Positions 1-8,482 of a stretch of 64,000 nucleotides of DNA are shown here, piece by piece (position 1 is the first letter of the stretch; each line of letters starts with the position of its first letter). Under the pieces are notes generated by a model. It did not search any database and was not told the origin of the DNA. It saw only the letters and a program-made list of their open reading frames with translations. Source of the stretch: Streptomyces aurantiacus (GTDB lineage Bacteria > Actinomycetota > Actinomycetes > Streptomycetales > Streptomycetaceae); NCBI RefSeq assembly GCF_027107535.1, contig NZ_CP114283.1:186001-250000 (forward strand), given 5' to 3'. The position numbers were made by a program, and so were the translations under genes.

Positions 1-11
1 GAATAAGCGGC

Positions 12-1421
12 ATGGCTTCATCAATCGCTTGGCGTCATTGGCGCGTGATGCTGTGGGTCGTGGCGGGTGTGGTGGCTCTTGGATTCCTCGTCGTGCTGGA
101 GGTCGCCGCACGCCGCTACGGTCAACCGGGGCCGATCACCAACCAGGTGAGGGCCCTGATCTTCGCCCCGAGACCGGGGCCGCTGTACTGCGGTCTGGCG
201 TTGATGATGGTGGTGCTCACCTGGCGGCAACGGTTCGTCGCCGCCGGCGCCGCGATCGGTATCGACGTCGTCTTCCTGCTGGTGCGGTGGGCCGTCGACG
301 CCGAGATGACCGACGGCAATCTCTTCGGCAACGGCGCGTTGTGGGTGATGCTGGGCTGCGGGGTCATCGCCCTCACGTGCCGCACCGGCCCGGAACGCGT
401 CCTGCTGCTGAAGGGCGTCGGTCTGGGCCTGCTGCTGGTGGCCGGCCGCAAGACGGGCGACACCTGGCTGCTGATCACCTCGAAGGCCCGCCCGGCGGTG
501 CTCGATCCGTACCTGGTGACCGCCGATCAGGCGCTGGGGAACCCGTCGTGGCTCGTGGGCCGGATGGTCGAGGCCGCCGGCCCGATGAGCAACCGTCTTC
601 TCCACCTGGTCTACGCGCAGCTCGCGGTGGCCGCGATTGTCGTCGCGGTCTACCAGCTGCGTAACGTGGCTGTCGAACGCCGCTTCCCGCGCCACCACCT
701 GGTACGCACCTTCCTGGTGATCGGCCTTCTCGGGCCGGGCATCTACATGATCTTCCCCGTGGTCGGACCGGTCTTCGCCTACGGCCCGGGCGCCTCCGGC
801 ACCGGTGGCGTGCACTGGGCGCTGGCCAACCTGTGGCCGGACACGCCGCCGCCGATCAGCACCCCGCACTCGATGTCGTACGACGAGATCACCCCCCGCA
901 ACTGCATGCCCAGCCTGCACACGGCGTGGGCCACCGCGATCTTCATACATACCCGCAGAGCCCCACGGATTCTGCGGTTCGCGGGCACGTTCTGGCTGGT
1001 CGCCACCCTCACCGCGACGCTGGGATTCGGCTACCACTACGGCGTGGATCTCATCGCCGGCGTGGTGTTCGTGCTCACGATCGAGGCGGCGCTGCGTTCG
1101 CTCGACCGTGGCTGGGACCGGTCCGGAATCCAGCTGGTCGTCTACGGCACCGCGGTCTTCGCCGCGCTCCTGGCGTCGTACCGCTATCTGCCGATGGAGA
1201 TGGCCCGACATCCGGGGGTGTTCGGGCCACTTCTCCTTCTGGCGATGGCCTCAGTGGTCTACGGCTACGTGCGGACCACCAAACTGTGGGAAGCGGCGGC
1301 CACACCCCTGCGGCAACCAGAACCGCAGTTCGAGATGGCCGTGCCCACACCTTCACCTTCGGTCGTCGGCTCGATGTCCGAAGCATCCGGACTGCCGACT
1401 CCGACCGCGCCCAGGAGCTGA
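12..1421 (+). CDS. PAP2-superfamily membrane phosphatase / Aur1-like protein with rep-derived C-terminal tail
   Basis: An integral membrane protein with many hydrophobic segments and the PAP2 signature blocks NCMPSLHTAWA (about residues 297-307) and GFGYHYGVDLIAG (about residues 338-350), which carry the His residues of lipid phosphatases and of Aur1/inositolphosphotransferase relatives. The likely role is dephosphorylation or head-group transfer on a lipid phosphate outside the cytoplasmic membrane; the substrate is unknown. The frame is open to the left edge, so the ATG at 12 is only the first visible start. The last ~29 residues, rich in Pro, Ser and Thr, are read in another frame through a fragment of a RepSA-type gene (1334-1453), so the native C-terminus has probably been replaced or extended. 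A sigma factor gene follows 72 nt downstream. Confidence 0.8.
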   Translation: MASSIAWRHWRVMLWVVAGVVALGFLVVLEVAARRYGQPGPITNQVRALIFAPRPGPLYCGLALMMVVLTWRQRFVAAGAAIGIDVVFLLVRWAVDAEMTDGNLFGNGALWVMLGCGVIALTCRTGPERVLLLKGVGLGLLLVAGRKTGDTWLLITSKARPAVLDPYLVTADQALGNPSWLVGRMVEAAGPMSNRLLHLVYAQLAVAAIVVAVYQLRNVAVERRFPRHHLVRTFLVIGLLGPGIYMIFPVVGPVFAYGPGASGTGGVHWALANLWPDTPPPISTPHSMSYDEITPRNCMPSLHTAWATAIFIHTRRAPRILRFAGTFWLVATLTATLGFGYHYGVDLIAGVVFVLTIEAALRSLDRGWDRSGIQLVVYGTAVFAALLASYRYLPMEMARHPGVFGPLLLLAMASVVYGYVRTTKLWEAAATPLRQPEPQFEMAVPTPSPSVVGSMSEASGLPTPTAPRS

Positions 1422-1453
1422 CCGAACGGGCCGTGGCGGCGTACATCGCCAAG
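1334..1453 (+). pseudogene. Fragment of a RepSA-type replication initiator gene
   Basis: These 120 bp align without gaps to 36258-36377 inside the intact rep gene of the AICE, with about 13 differences by eye. Read in the rep frame, the fragment encodes RAHTFTFGRRLDV followed by ELTERAVAAYIAK, the block that in Rep precedes the presumed catalytic tyrosine. Similarity stops abruptly on both sides. The surrounding PAP2 gene uses a different frame, so the fragment is not translated as Rep. It is a relic of an earlier plasmid or AICE, distinct in sequence from the resident element. Confidence 0.85.
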
Positions 1454-1493
1454 GCGTCCGCACGCGGGGCGAGTTGGAGGATTCACTCCGGAT

Positions 1494-2312
1494 GTGATCG
1501 TCGCCACAGAGACGACGGGTGCCGAGCGGACAGGGCTGGTTGTGGAACTTTCCCTGCGTGACCGGATACGCGCCGGCGATCCGGAAGCCTTCGCCGAACT
1601 GTTCGGCGCGCATGCCCGGGCCGTCTACGGTCATGCCGCCCGCCTGTCGGCGGACCGGGGCACCGCGGAGGACGTGGTGTCCCTGACCTTCCTGGAAGCC
1701 TGGCGCCTCCGGGAGAAGCTGAGACCCGAAGCCGCGGCCCCGGACGAGGACGCCGGCCTGCCCGACGGTGACGGCCTGCGCCCCTGGTTGTACGGCATCG
1801 CCACCAACGTGCTGCGCAACACGCGGCGCGCCGCCCGCCGGCACAGCGCCGCGCTCGCCCGGCTCCCCGGCCGCCCGGCGGACCGTGACACCCTGCCCGA
1901 CTTCGCCGACGACGTCGTCGGGCGCATGGAAAGAGCCGAGCGGCTCGCTGCCGCGCATACGGCGCTCGGCCGGCTGCGCAGAGCCGAGCGTGAAGTGTTC
2001 GCACTGTGCGTCTGGTCGGGGCTGAGCTACGCGGCCGCGGGCGAGGCCCTCGGCGTGCCGGCGAGCACCGTACGGTCACGGCTCGCCCGGGCGAGGCAGC
2101 GCCTGCGGACCTTGTCGGAGGCGGAGTTGGCCCGGCGCACGCCCCCCGGGCAGCCGGCCGCGTACCCGGCCAGGTACCCGGGGGAGCCAAGTGCCGCCGC
2201 GGCAACCGGTGTTCCACCTCAGCAGGAAAAGCCGGGACTCGGCCCGCGCACCGGACAGGTACCGGGTGGCCGTCCCGAAACGGCCCGGTCGACTCAGGAG
2301 AAGCACCGATGA
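1494..2312 (+). CDS. ECF-like RNA polymerase sigma factor
   Basis: A sigma-70 family protein of 272 codons. Region 2 is visible at residues ~20-60 (DPEAFAELFGAHARAVYGHA, then GTAEDVVSLTFLEAWR) and region 4 at ~150-200 (ALGRLRRAEREVFALC, then a helix-turn-helix around SYAAAGEALGVPASTVRSRLARAR). The C-terminal 65 residues are Pro/Gly-rich and unstructured. The GTG at 1494 has a GGAGG 14 nt upstream; a GTG at 1539 is an alternative. Its stop overlaps the start of the next gene (ATGA at 2309-2312), so the two are translationally coupled. Such pairs usually control a small extracytoplasmic stress regulon, inferred here from family and context. Confidence 0.88.
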   Translation: MIVATETTGAERTGLVVELSLRDRIRAGDPEAFAELFGAHARAVYGHAARLSADRGTAEDVVSLTFLEAWRLREKLRPEAAAPDEDAGLPDGDGLRPWLYGIATNVLRNTRRAARRHSAALARLPGRPADRDTLPDFADDVVGRMERAERLAAAHTALGRLRRAEREVFALCVWSGLSYAAAGEALGVPASTVRSRLARARQRLRTLSEAELARRTPPGQPAAYPARYPGEPSAAAATGVPPQQEKPGLGPRTGQVPGGRPETARSTQEKHR

Positions 2313-3262
2313 ACCCCGAAGAGCGCGAGGAACTGGCCAGGCTGCTGCCGAGCCCGGGTGAGCCGGTCCTGACGAGCGACCGCCACGACCTGCTGAAGGA
2401 CCTTCTGATGAAAGAGCTCACCGAGCAAGCCCCGGAACTCCTGGACACCGCGACGGCACCCGGCCGACGAGCGCGCGTCCCCCGCCGCCGGTTCGCCGCC
2501 ATCGCCGTACCCCTCGCCACGGCGGCGGCGATCGTCGCCGCGGTCCTTGTCGGCGGCGTCGGGTCCGAGACCGCCACGAACGCCACGACCGATGCGGACG
2601 CGGTCGACCTTCTCAACCGCATCGCCGAGGTCGCCGCCGCGAAGAAGTCCGTGGCCGTCAGGGACGACCAGTACGTCTATGTCCGCACGCAGGGCTCCAT
2701 GAAGTTCTCGGAAAAGGACATCCGGGTCCTGCGCGAGGCGAGTTGGACCGCCGTCGACGGCAAGCGCCCGGGACTGCGCCGGGTCACGGTGTTGGTGGGT
2801 CCGCCGTTCCGGCACCGGGACCCGTTCTCCTCGTACTCCAAGGGCACGCACGACATGAGGCTGAGCCCCGACCCGAACATCACCACGTTCCGTGAGCTTC
2901 AGGCGCTGCCCACCGCCCCCGATTCGCTGCTGGAGAAGATCTACGCCGACACGAAGGGGGAGGGACAGACCAGGGAGAGCGCGGCGCTGGAGAGGATCGG
3001 CGACATGCTGCCCGACGCCACGCTCCTGCCCGAACTGGACGCCGCGCTCTACCGTGCGGCCGCGAAGATCCCGGGCGTCTCGGTCATCGCCGACGCCAAG
3101 GACTACACCGGCCGCTCCGGCATCGGCCTGAGTTTCAAGGAGCGCGACGGCCGCACGGTCTGGGTCTTCGACAAGGAGTCCCTCGACTTCCTTGGCTCGG
3201 CGGACGAGGCGCTGCTGGATGTCGGGGTCGCGGACAGGGCAGGCGAGACGCCGGCCGCATGA
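2309..3262 (+). CDS. CU044_5270-type membrane protein, sigma factor partner
   Basis: A 317-residue protein with a cytoplasmic N-terminus of about 60 residues, one transmembrane helix around residues 60-85 (FAAIAVPLATAAAIVAAVLV) and an external C-terminal domain. This layout matches the CU044_5270 family, routinely found directly after ECF-like sigma factors in actinomycetes. The ATG overlaps the sigma factor stop (ATGA), indicating stoichiometric co-expression. A role in restraining or sensing for the sigma factor is inferred from the arrangement; no classical zinc-binding anti-sigma motif (HXXXCXXC) is present. Confidence 0.8.
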   Translation: MNPEEREELARLLPSPGEPVLTSDRHDLLKDLLMKELTEQAPELLDTATAPGRRARVPRRRFAAIAVPLATAAAIVAAVLVGGVGSETATNATTDADAVDLLNRIAEVAAAKKSVAVRDDQYVYVRTQGSMKFSEKDIRVLREASWTAVDGKRPGLRRVTVLVGPPFRHRDPFSSYSKGTHDMRLSPDPNITTFRELQALPTAPDSLLEKIYADTKGEGQTRESAALERIGDMLPDATLLPELDAALYRAAAKIPGVSVIADAKDYTGRSGIGLSFKERDGRTVWVFDKESLDFLGSADEALLDVGVADRAGETPAA

Positions 3263-3519
3263 TTCCCTGTCGCCCGGCTCGGCCGGAGGCACGCCTCGCG
3301 GCACCGCCTGCTGGGCTGCTTCCGGCGAGCCACCCGGACGAGCCACCCCGACGAGCAGTCCACCTGGCTGACGCATCTTCAGAAAGAAGCGGGATGTTTT
3401 TCCAACCCGATGACGCCCCCGTCCGTCTCTAGGGCGAGCCTCCGGCGAACGGGTGGGGCTCCGGGGTTTCCGGGGTCGCAGGACGGCTCCTGTCCGATGT
3501 CGAAGTGTCTGGAGTTCAG

Positions 3520-6500
3520 GTGGGGTTACGCGCGAGACCAAGGCGTGCGGTCGTGGTGGCAGGGATGGCCTCCATGGCTCTTGTGCTGGGCGGGGTGGCT
3601 GAGGCCACGCAGTCCAGCGAGGCCGCCGACGGGCGTTCCGGGGCGGTGGCCCAGCGGACCGGCGGCGCCGGTACCGCCCAGGTGGTGAGGACCGTGACAC
3701 TCGTCACCGGCGACCGGGTCCTGGTGGACGGCACCGGCCGGGTCACCGGAATGGAGCGGGCGAAGGGCCGGGAACGGATACCGTTCTCGGTCCGGACGGT
3801 CGTCGGACACACCCATGTGGTGCCCGGCGACGCGGAGTTGCTGCTGGCACGGGGCAAACTGGACCCACGGCTGTTCGATGTGACCCAGTTGGTGGCGGAC
3901 GGCTACGACGACACGGGCCGCGCCGACCTGCCGCTGATCGTCACGTTCCGGGGCAGGAAGGCGCCCGCGATGAGCCCGTTCACACGAGCGGGGACCGAGC
4001 TCGGCCGTGCGCTGCCGGTCGTCAACGGCAAGGCGATGCGCTCCGTGAACAAGCGTGGCGCCGCGTTCTGGGACGCCGTGACCGGCACCGGCGCCGCCGA
4101 TCGCGATGCGGTGGGAACGGCGGAGTTCACCGCTTCGACGGCGGTGGAGAAGGTGTGGCTGGACGGCAGACGCCGGGCCACCCTCGACAGGAGCGTGCCG
4201 CAGATCGGCGCACCGACGGCCTGGGCCGCCGGTTACGACGGCACCGGCGTCAAGATCGCCGTACTGGACAGCGGAATCGACAAGACCCACCCCGATCTCG
4301 CGGGCAAGGTCGTCGCGGAGAAGAACTTCTCCGACGCGTCCGGCACCGGCGACGGGCAGGGCCACGGTACCCACGTGGCATCCACCGCGGCCGGGACGGG
4401 CGCTGCCTCTCCCGCCGGGTCCGGCGGCACGTACAAAGGTGTCGCCCCGGGCGCGAAGATCCTGAACGGCAGGGTCCTGGACGACGGGGGCTTCGGCTCG
4501 GACTCCGGCGTCATCGCGGGCATGGAATGGGCGGTGGCCGAGGGCGCCGACGTCGTCAACCTCAGCCTCGGCGACACGGACGGCCCCGGCATCGACCCGA
4601 TGGAGGAGGCGGTCAACCGGCTCTCCGCCGAGACCGACACGCTGTTCGTCGTCGCGGCCGGCAACGACGGCGAGTTCGGCGAGCGGACGGTCGCCTCGCC
4701 CGGCAGCGCCGAGGCCGCGCTCACCGTCGGCGCGGTCGACAAGGCGGACCGGCTCGCCGACTTCTCCAGCCGCGGCCCGCGCGTCGGCGACGGCGGCGTC
4801 AAGCCCGACCTGACCGCGCCCGGAGCCGCCATCACGGCCGCCGCGGCAGCCGGCAGCGTCTTCGAGGGCGAGTACCCCTCCGACATACCCGGCTACCTCA
4901 CCCTCGACGGCACCTCGATGGCGACCCCGCATGTGGCGGGCGCCGCCGCCATCCTCGCCCAGCGGCACCCCGACTGGAGCGGCGAGCGCATCAAGGCGGT
5001 CCTGACCGGCTCCGCCGAGCCCGGCTCGTACAGTTCCTTCCAGCAGGGCACCGGCCGCACCGACGTGGTGCGGGCGATGGGCCAGAGCGTCGTGACCGAG
5101 CAGGGGCCGATCGGTTTCGGCATGCGGCAGTGGCCGCACGACGACGACAAGCCGGTGACCAAGCAGCTCACCTACCGCAACCTCGGTACCGAGCCGGTCA
5201 CCCTGGACCTGTCCGTCGACGCGTTCACCGCGGACGGCAAGCCCGCCGCGGAGGGCGTCTTCACCGTCTCGCCGCAGCGGCTCACGGTCCCGGCGGGCGG
5301 CGGGGCGAGCGCCGACGTGACCGCGGACACCCGCACCGGCAGTAGCTACGGCACCATCGGTGGCTCGGTGTCCGCCGTCTCGGCCGATGACAAGGTCGCC
5401 GTGCGCACCGCCGTGGGGGTGGAGCGCGAGGCCGAGGCGTACGACCTGACGCTGAGGCACATCGACGAGAACGGCAGGCCGACCGGCGACGCCGCCACCT
5501 CCTTGCAGGGCTACGACGGCACCAACTCCTACCACCCCAGCGACGAGGACGGCGAGGTCACGGTACGACTGCCCAAGGGCGACTACACCGTCAACGGTTC
5601 GATCCACCCCGACTCCACGTCCGGCCTGGCCGTACTGGTCCAGCCGAAGCTGCGGCTGGACAAGGACACCATCGTCGACGTCGACGCCCGGCGGGCACAG
5701 CCGGTGGACGTCACCGTGCCCGACACGGCGGCCGAGAACACCGAGGGCACGCTCACGATCAGCGTCGACCGGGGCGAGGGGCCGGTCGCCGGCACGCGCC
5801 ACTTCATTCTCCCGACCTTCCAGGGCGCGCGGTTCGGACGGCTCGGCCCCGAGCCGTCCGTCGGCGAGGTGTCCGTCCTGTACTCCGGTGACTGGACGAG
5901 CAAGGACGACGAGGGCAGACCGGTCACCTACCACCTGGCCTGGGACCGCGGCAGCCGGCTGGGCGGTTTCGCCGCCGAGGTGAAGCGGAACCAGCTCGCC
6001 GAGGTCGACTTCCAGGCGGGCGCCACCGTCGCGGACAGGAAGGTCCAGGTCGACGTCGGTCCCGACGCGCCCGTCGGGGGCCTGGTTCCCGGCGACAAGG
6101 ACCTGAGGGGGGACCTGCCCCTGCGCACCACCGACTACGTCCTCGGCAATGGCGTCAAGTGGTCCTTCCGCATGTGGCAGACCATCGGAGAGAACGACGA
6201 CAAGCGCTTCGAGTCCTTCCTCATGCAGTTCCCCAGGACCTGGCAGGCCGGCCGGAGCTACACCGAGCGGTTCAACGTCGGCGTCTTCGGCCCGGCCCTG
6301 GGCGCTGCCGCGGACGCCCCGCCGAGACCGAGCACGGACCGCCCGGGCGCCGAACGGCACGGCAACGTCATCAGGGCCCATCTGCCGCTCTTCGGCGACG
6401 GCGCCGGACACTGGGGCACCAGCGTGCACACCTCGGTGGAGAGTTCACTCAAGGCCAACGGCAAGGAGATCCCCGACGACCTCGACGTCCTGCCGACCGA

Positions 6501-6963
6501 CGGCCTCACCGAGTACACCGTTCCCGCCCAGGACAGCACCTACCACCTGACCCTGGACAACTCCCGTGACCCCGCGGTGTACCCGGTCAGCACCCACGTC
6601 AGGGCGGAGTGGACCTTCCGCTCCGGCAAGACCCCCGAGAACGAGCCGACCGCGCTACCGCTGTCGGTGATCCGCTTCACCCCGGCGCTGACCCTCTCCA
6701 GCACGGCGAAGGCGGGCAAGCGGTTCGAGGTGCCCTTCCGCATCGAGGGAGCGGCCGTCGGACAGCGGCCCGAGAAGCTCGCCTTCGAGGTCTCGTACGA
6801 CGAGGGCACCACCTGGCGGCCCACCAAGGCCGTCGGCGGCACGCACCTGTCGCTGACGCACCCGGCGAAGGCGGGCTCCGTTTCGCTGCGGGCCAGGCTG
6901 ACCGACCGCAAGGGCAACACCCTGGTCCAGACGATCGAACGCGCCTACCTCACGACCAAGTAG
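3520..6963 (+). CDS. Secreted S8 family serine peptidase (subtilase)
   Basis: A large exported subtilase of about 1147 residues. The start is GTG 3520, preceded by GGAG with 5-nt spacing; a GTG at 3505 is in frame but poorly placed. The N-terminus has Arg residues, a hydrophobic core and Ala-rich cleavage region typical of a Sec signal. The catalytic triad is visible as Asp250 (AVLDSGIDKTHPDL), His282 (GQGHGTHVAST) and Ser466 (GTSMATPHVAG), with the oxyanion Asn in VVAAGND. About 200 residues precede the triad as a propeptide; about 600 residues follow as beta-rich C-terminal domains. The gene stands alone, with a strong hairpin after its stop. Likely role: extracellular protein degradation. 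Confidence 0.93.
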   Translation: MGLRARPRRAVVVAGMASMALVLGGVAEATQSSEAADGRSGAVAQRTGGAGTAQVVRTVTLVTGDRVLVDGTGRVTGMERAKGRERIPFSVRTVVGHTHVVPGDAELLLARGKLDPRLFDVTQLVADGYDDTGRADLPLIVTFRGRKAPAMSPFTRAGTELGRALPVVNGKAMRSVNKRGAAFWDAVTGTGAADRDAVGTAEFTASTAVEKVWLDGRRRATLDRSVPQIGAPTAWAAGYDGTGVKIAVLDSGIDKTHPDLAGKVVAEKNFSDASGTGDGQGHGTHVASTAAGTGAASPAGSGGTYKGVAPGAKILNGRVLDDGGFGSDSGVIAGMEWAVAEGADVVNLSLGDTDGPGIDPMEEAVNRLSAETDTLFVVAAGNDGEFGERTVASPGSAEAALTVGAVDKADRLADFSSRGPRVGDGGVKPDLTAPGAAITAAAAAGSVFEGEYPSDIPGYLTLDGTSMATPHVAGAAAILAQRHPDWSGERIKAVLTGSAEPGSYSSFQQGTGRTDVVRAMGQSVVTEQGPIGFGMRQWPHDDDKPVTKQLTYRNLGTEPVTLDLSVDAFTADGKPAAEGVFTVSPQRLTVPAGGGASADVTADTRTGSSYGTIGGSVSAVSADDKVAVRTAVGVEREAEAYDLTLRHIDENGRPTGDAATSLQGYDGTNSYHPSDEDGEVTVRLPKGDYTVNGSIHPDSTSGLAVLVQPKLRLDKDTIVDVDARRAQPVDVTVPDTAAENTEGTLTISVDRGEGPVAGTRHFILPTFQGARFGRLGPEPSVGEVSVLYSGDWTSKDDEGRPVTYHLAWDRGSRLGGFAAEVKRNQLAEVDFQAGATVADRKVQVDVGPDAPVGGLVPGDKDLRGDLPLRTTDYVLGNGVKWSFRMWQTIGENDDKRFESFLMQFPRTWQAGRSYTERFNVGVFGPALGAAADAPPRPSTDRPGAERHGNVIRAHLPLFGDGAGHWGTSVHTSVESSLKANGKEIPDDLDVLPTDGLTEYTVPAQDSTYHLTLDNSRDPAVYPVSTHVRAEWTFRSGKTPENEPTALPLSVIRFTPALTLSSTAKAGKRFEVPFRIEGAAVGQRPEKLAFEVSYDEGTTWRPTKAVGGTHLSLTHPAKAGSVSLRARLTDRKGNTLVQTIERAYLTTK

Positions 6964-6983
6964 GCGCCTGCCCGCACATGACC

Positions 6984-7019
6984 CTCGCCCGGGGCGGCTT
7001 CGACGCCGCTCCGGGCGAG
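6984..7019 (+). terminator. Hairpin terminator after the subtilase gene
   Basis: A GC-rich inverted repeat lies 20 nt after the subtilase stop codon: CTCGCCCGG and its complement close around a short TTCGAC loop. There is no T-tract, as is common in Streptomyces. Confidence 0.65.
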
Positions 7020-7091
7020 GATGTCGCCGCTTCCCCGCTGCTGTACCGCTGGCCGGACCGCCAGTCACTCCTGGCCTACCCCCCGATTTTC

Positions 7092-7105
7092 TTGAACGCG
7101 TTCAA
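7092..7105. promoter_or_regulatory. Perfect 14-bp palindrome, candidate operator
   Basis: TTGAACGCGTTCAA is a perfect palindrome 5 nt upstream of the start region of the small membrane protein gene. Its size and symmetry fit a TetR/MarR-type operator. No such regulator gene is present within several kilobases, so the repressor, if any, is encoded elsewhere. Confidence 0.45.
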
Positions 7106-7110
7106 AAAAG

Positions 7111-7581
7111 GTGTCACTATGGGCTATGCCCTTCGTGGTCACCTCTCCTTGGCGTCGACTCGGCCGTGTCGGCCTGTGCCTCGCTGATGCCGTCGGTCGC
7201 TACCTGCTGATCTGGGTGGCGGCCTGGCTCGTCTATGCCCTGACAGCTCCCCGCCAGGACGAGCTTGTGTCCTACCTGCCTCGCACCCGCTCGTACTGGG
7301 AGGACACCGCCTACTACCTGTGGGACGACTCCATCGCCTCGGTGGGGCTCATGGTGGGCATCCCCTCGCTGCTGGTCATCCTGTTGTTCGGGCTGCTCAA
7401 CGAGCGCAAGGGGGCGGCATTCCGTATCCGTCTGGCGGGGCTCCTCCTCCTGCCCACATGGTTCTTGCTCTTCCAGAACTTCGTGGCGCTCCTCTTCGTC
7501 CCGGTCCTGGCGCAGGTGACCTTCGCGCTCTGCCTGATGCCGGTTCCCCTGGTTCGCTTCCCTGCGCAGGCCGAGGGCTGA
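7111..7581 (+). CDS. Small integral membrane protein, unknown function
   Basis: About 150 residues with three or four hydrophobic helices (around YLLIWVAAWLVYAL, SVGLMVGIPSLLVILLFGLL, LAGLLLLPTWFLLF and the C-terminal LLFVPVLAQVTFALCLM). No catalytic motif is recognised. The GTG at 7111 and the ATG at 7126 are both possible starts; neither has a clear ribosome binding site. The upstream palindrome at 7092-7105 suggests repressor control. The gene is flanked by a terminator and a tRNA remnant and has no operon partner. Confidence 0.65.
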   Translation: MSLWAMPFVVTSPWRRLGRVGLCLADAVGRYLLIWVAAWLVYALTAPRQDELVSYLPRTRSYWEDTAYYLWDDSIASVGLMVGIPSLLVILLFGLLNERKGAAFRIRLAGLLLLPTWFLLFQNFVALLFVPVLAQVTFALCLMPVPLVRFPAQAEG

Positions 7582-7700
7582 TTGCCCAGGCGGGCGCGCG
7601 CCGAGTGGTGGCGGATGGACAAGGTCGCGCGAATCGACATGCGTAACCCCGGCTTCCCTGCACACGTGCGGATGCGGGTCGCCGACAGCACCTGAGCAAT

Positions 7701-7755
7701 CTCGAAAACCGTCGTCGCAGCGGTGTGACCGTGGGTTCAAATCCCGTACCCACCG
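7701..7755 (+). pseudogene. 3' half of a serine-type tRNA (CGA anticodon loop to acceptor end), att-site remnant
   Basis: The sequence from CTCGAAA (anticodon loop with CGA) runs through a long variable region, a T-arm with GGTTCAAATCC, and an acceptor end ACCCACCG followed by CA. No matching 5' half lies upstream: the anticodon stem left side does not pair well and no D-arm or GGTGGGT start is present. Truncation at the anticodon loop is what tRNA-targeting integrases leave behind. The distal inverted repeat at about 7762-7798 resembles a tRNA terminator. Confidence 0.55.
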
Positions 7756-8145
7756 CAGGTGAACGGCCCTGACCAGGTAATCGGTCGGGGGCCGTTCCCG
7801 TGTGCGCTGTCCGTCGACCACCGTGGTTCCCGTCAGTTCCCGGTCGATCGGGCACGGCAGGGGCACGAGAACCCTCGGCTCAGCGATCCGCGGCGTCTCC
7901 ATGCAGTCACGGGGAGCAACCCGGCGGTAGACGCAGGCGCGCTTGCCGCGTCAGTTGAAGCCCCGGCGCGATCACTTCGCGAAACCAGGCGGACCCCTCC
8001 TTCGAGGCCAATACCGCCCCCATGACCAGCGCACCCACGCCCCAGAACAACAGGAACACCAGACCGCCCTGGGTGGCCTGGGGCCTGACCGCCGGAGCGT
8101 GATCCGGGGGCGCAGGCAGAACGCCGAAACGCCCTGTCAACGAAA
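7756..8145. other. Intergenic stretch between two tRNA remnants
   Basis: No convincing gene is seen. A minus-strand frame at 7907-8110 encodes one hydrophobic segment (VFLLFWGVGALVMGAVL) but has no believable start; its extension to 8206 is translated tRNA sequence. It may be the tail of a decayed element gene. Confidence 0.4.
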
Positions 8146-8173
8146 AAGCCCCAAGCCGCTGACCTGGGGCTTC
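8146..8173 (-). terminator. tRNA-type terminator hairpin beside att copy A
   Basis: AAGCCCCAAG pairs with CTGGGGCTT around a short loop; read on the minus strand it ends in a run of T. The same placement is seen beside the att copies at 15261-15286 and 38226-38252, so it was carried with the tRNA-Gly 3' end. Confidence 0.6.
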
Positions 8174-8178
8174 AAGAA

Positions 8179-8223
8179 GAGCGGGTGACGAGAATCGAAC
8201 TCGCACTCTCAGCTTGGGAAGCT
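8179..8223 (-). repeat. Att repeat A: 3' half of tRNA-Gly(CCC)
   Basis: Forty-five bp identical to 15295-15339 and to 38260-38304. On the minus strand it covers the anticodon loop TTCCCAA, the T-arm and the acceptor end of tRNA-Gly; the 5' half of the tRNA is missing. The sequence just beyond (8224-8260) also resembles that beyond copy B, sharing CTGACCTGCG, as expected if both are attR sites of related elements. Confidence 0.88.
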
Positions 8224-8482
8224 ACGGCGCCTGGGCAGGCTCAACGCATCTGACCTGCGCAGATGCCTTCTCCCTGTGGTGGCCGTGTGGGACAGGAGGC
8301 GCCTCTGTTCACTGTGGTTGCCCGCCCTTGGGGGCACGCGGCGGGCACGGAGAGACAGAAAGGGCAGCCGGCCGCCGACGCAGCTCGTGGCGCGTCCGGG
8401 GAGCCCGACTCGCAAGCTGCTACCTGGCCTCGATGTGCGGTCGCGATCACACCTGTCTGCCCCTGGTGGCGGAGCGTCGCAG

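Noticed and set aside
7907..8206. Minus-strand frame starting RVRFSSPA
   Set aside because: The beginning is translated tRNA-Gly sequence, a familiar artefact; only a short hydrophobic stretch downstream might be a relic.
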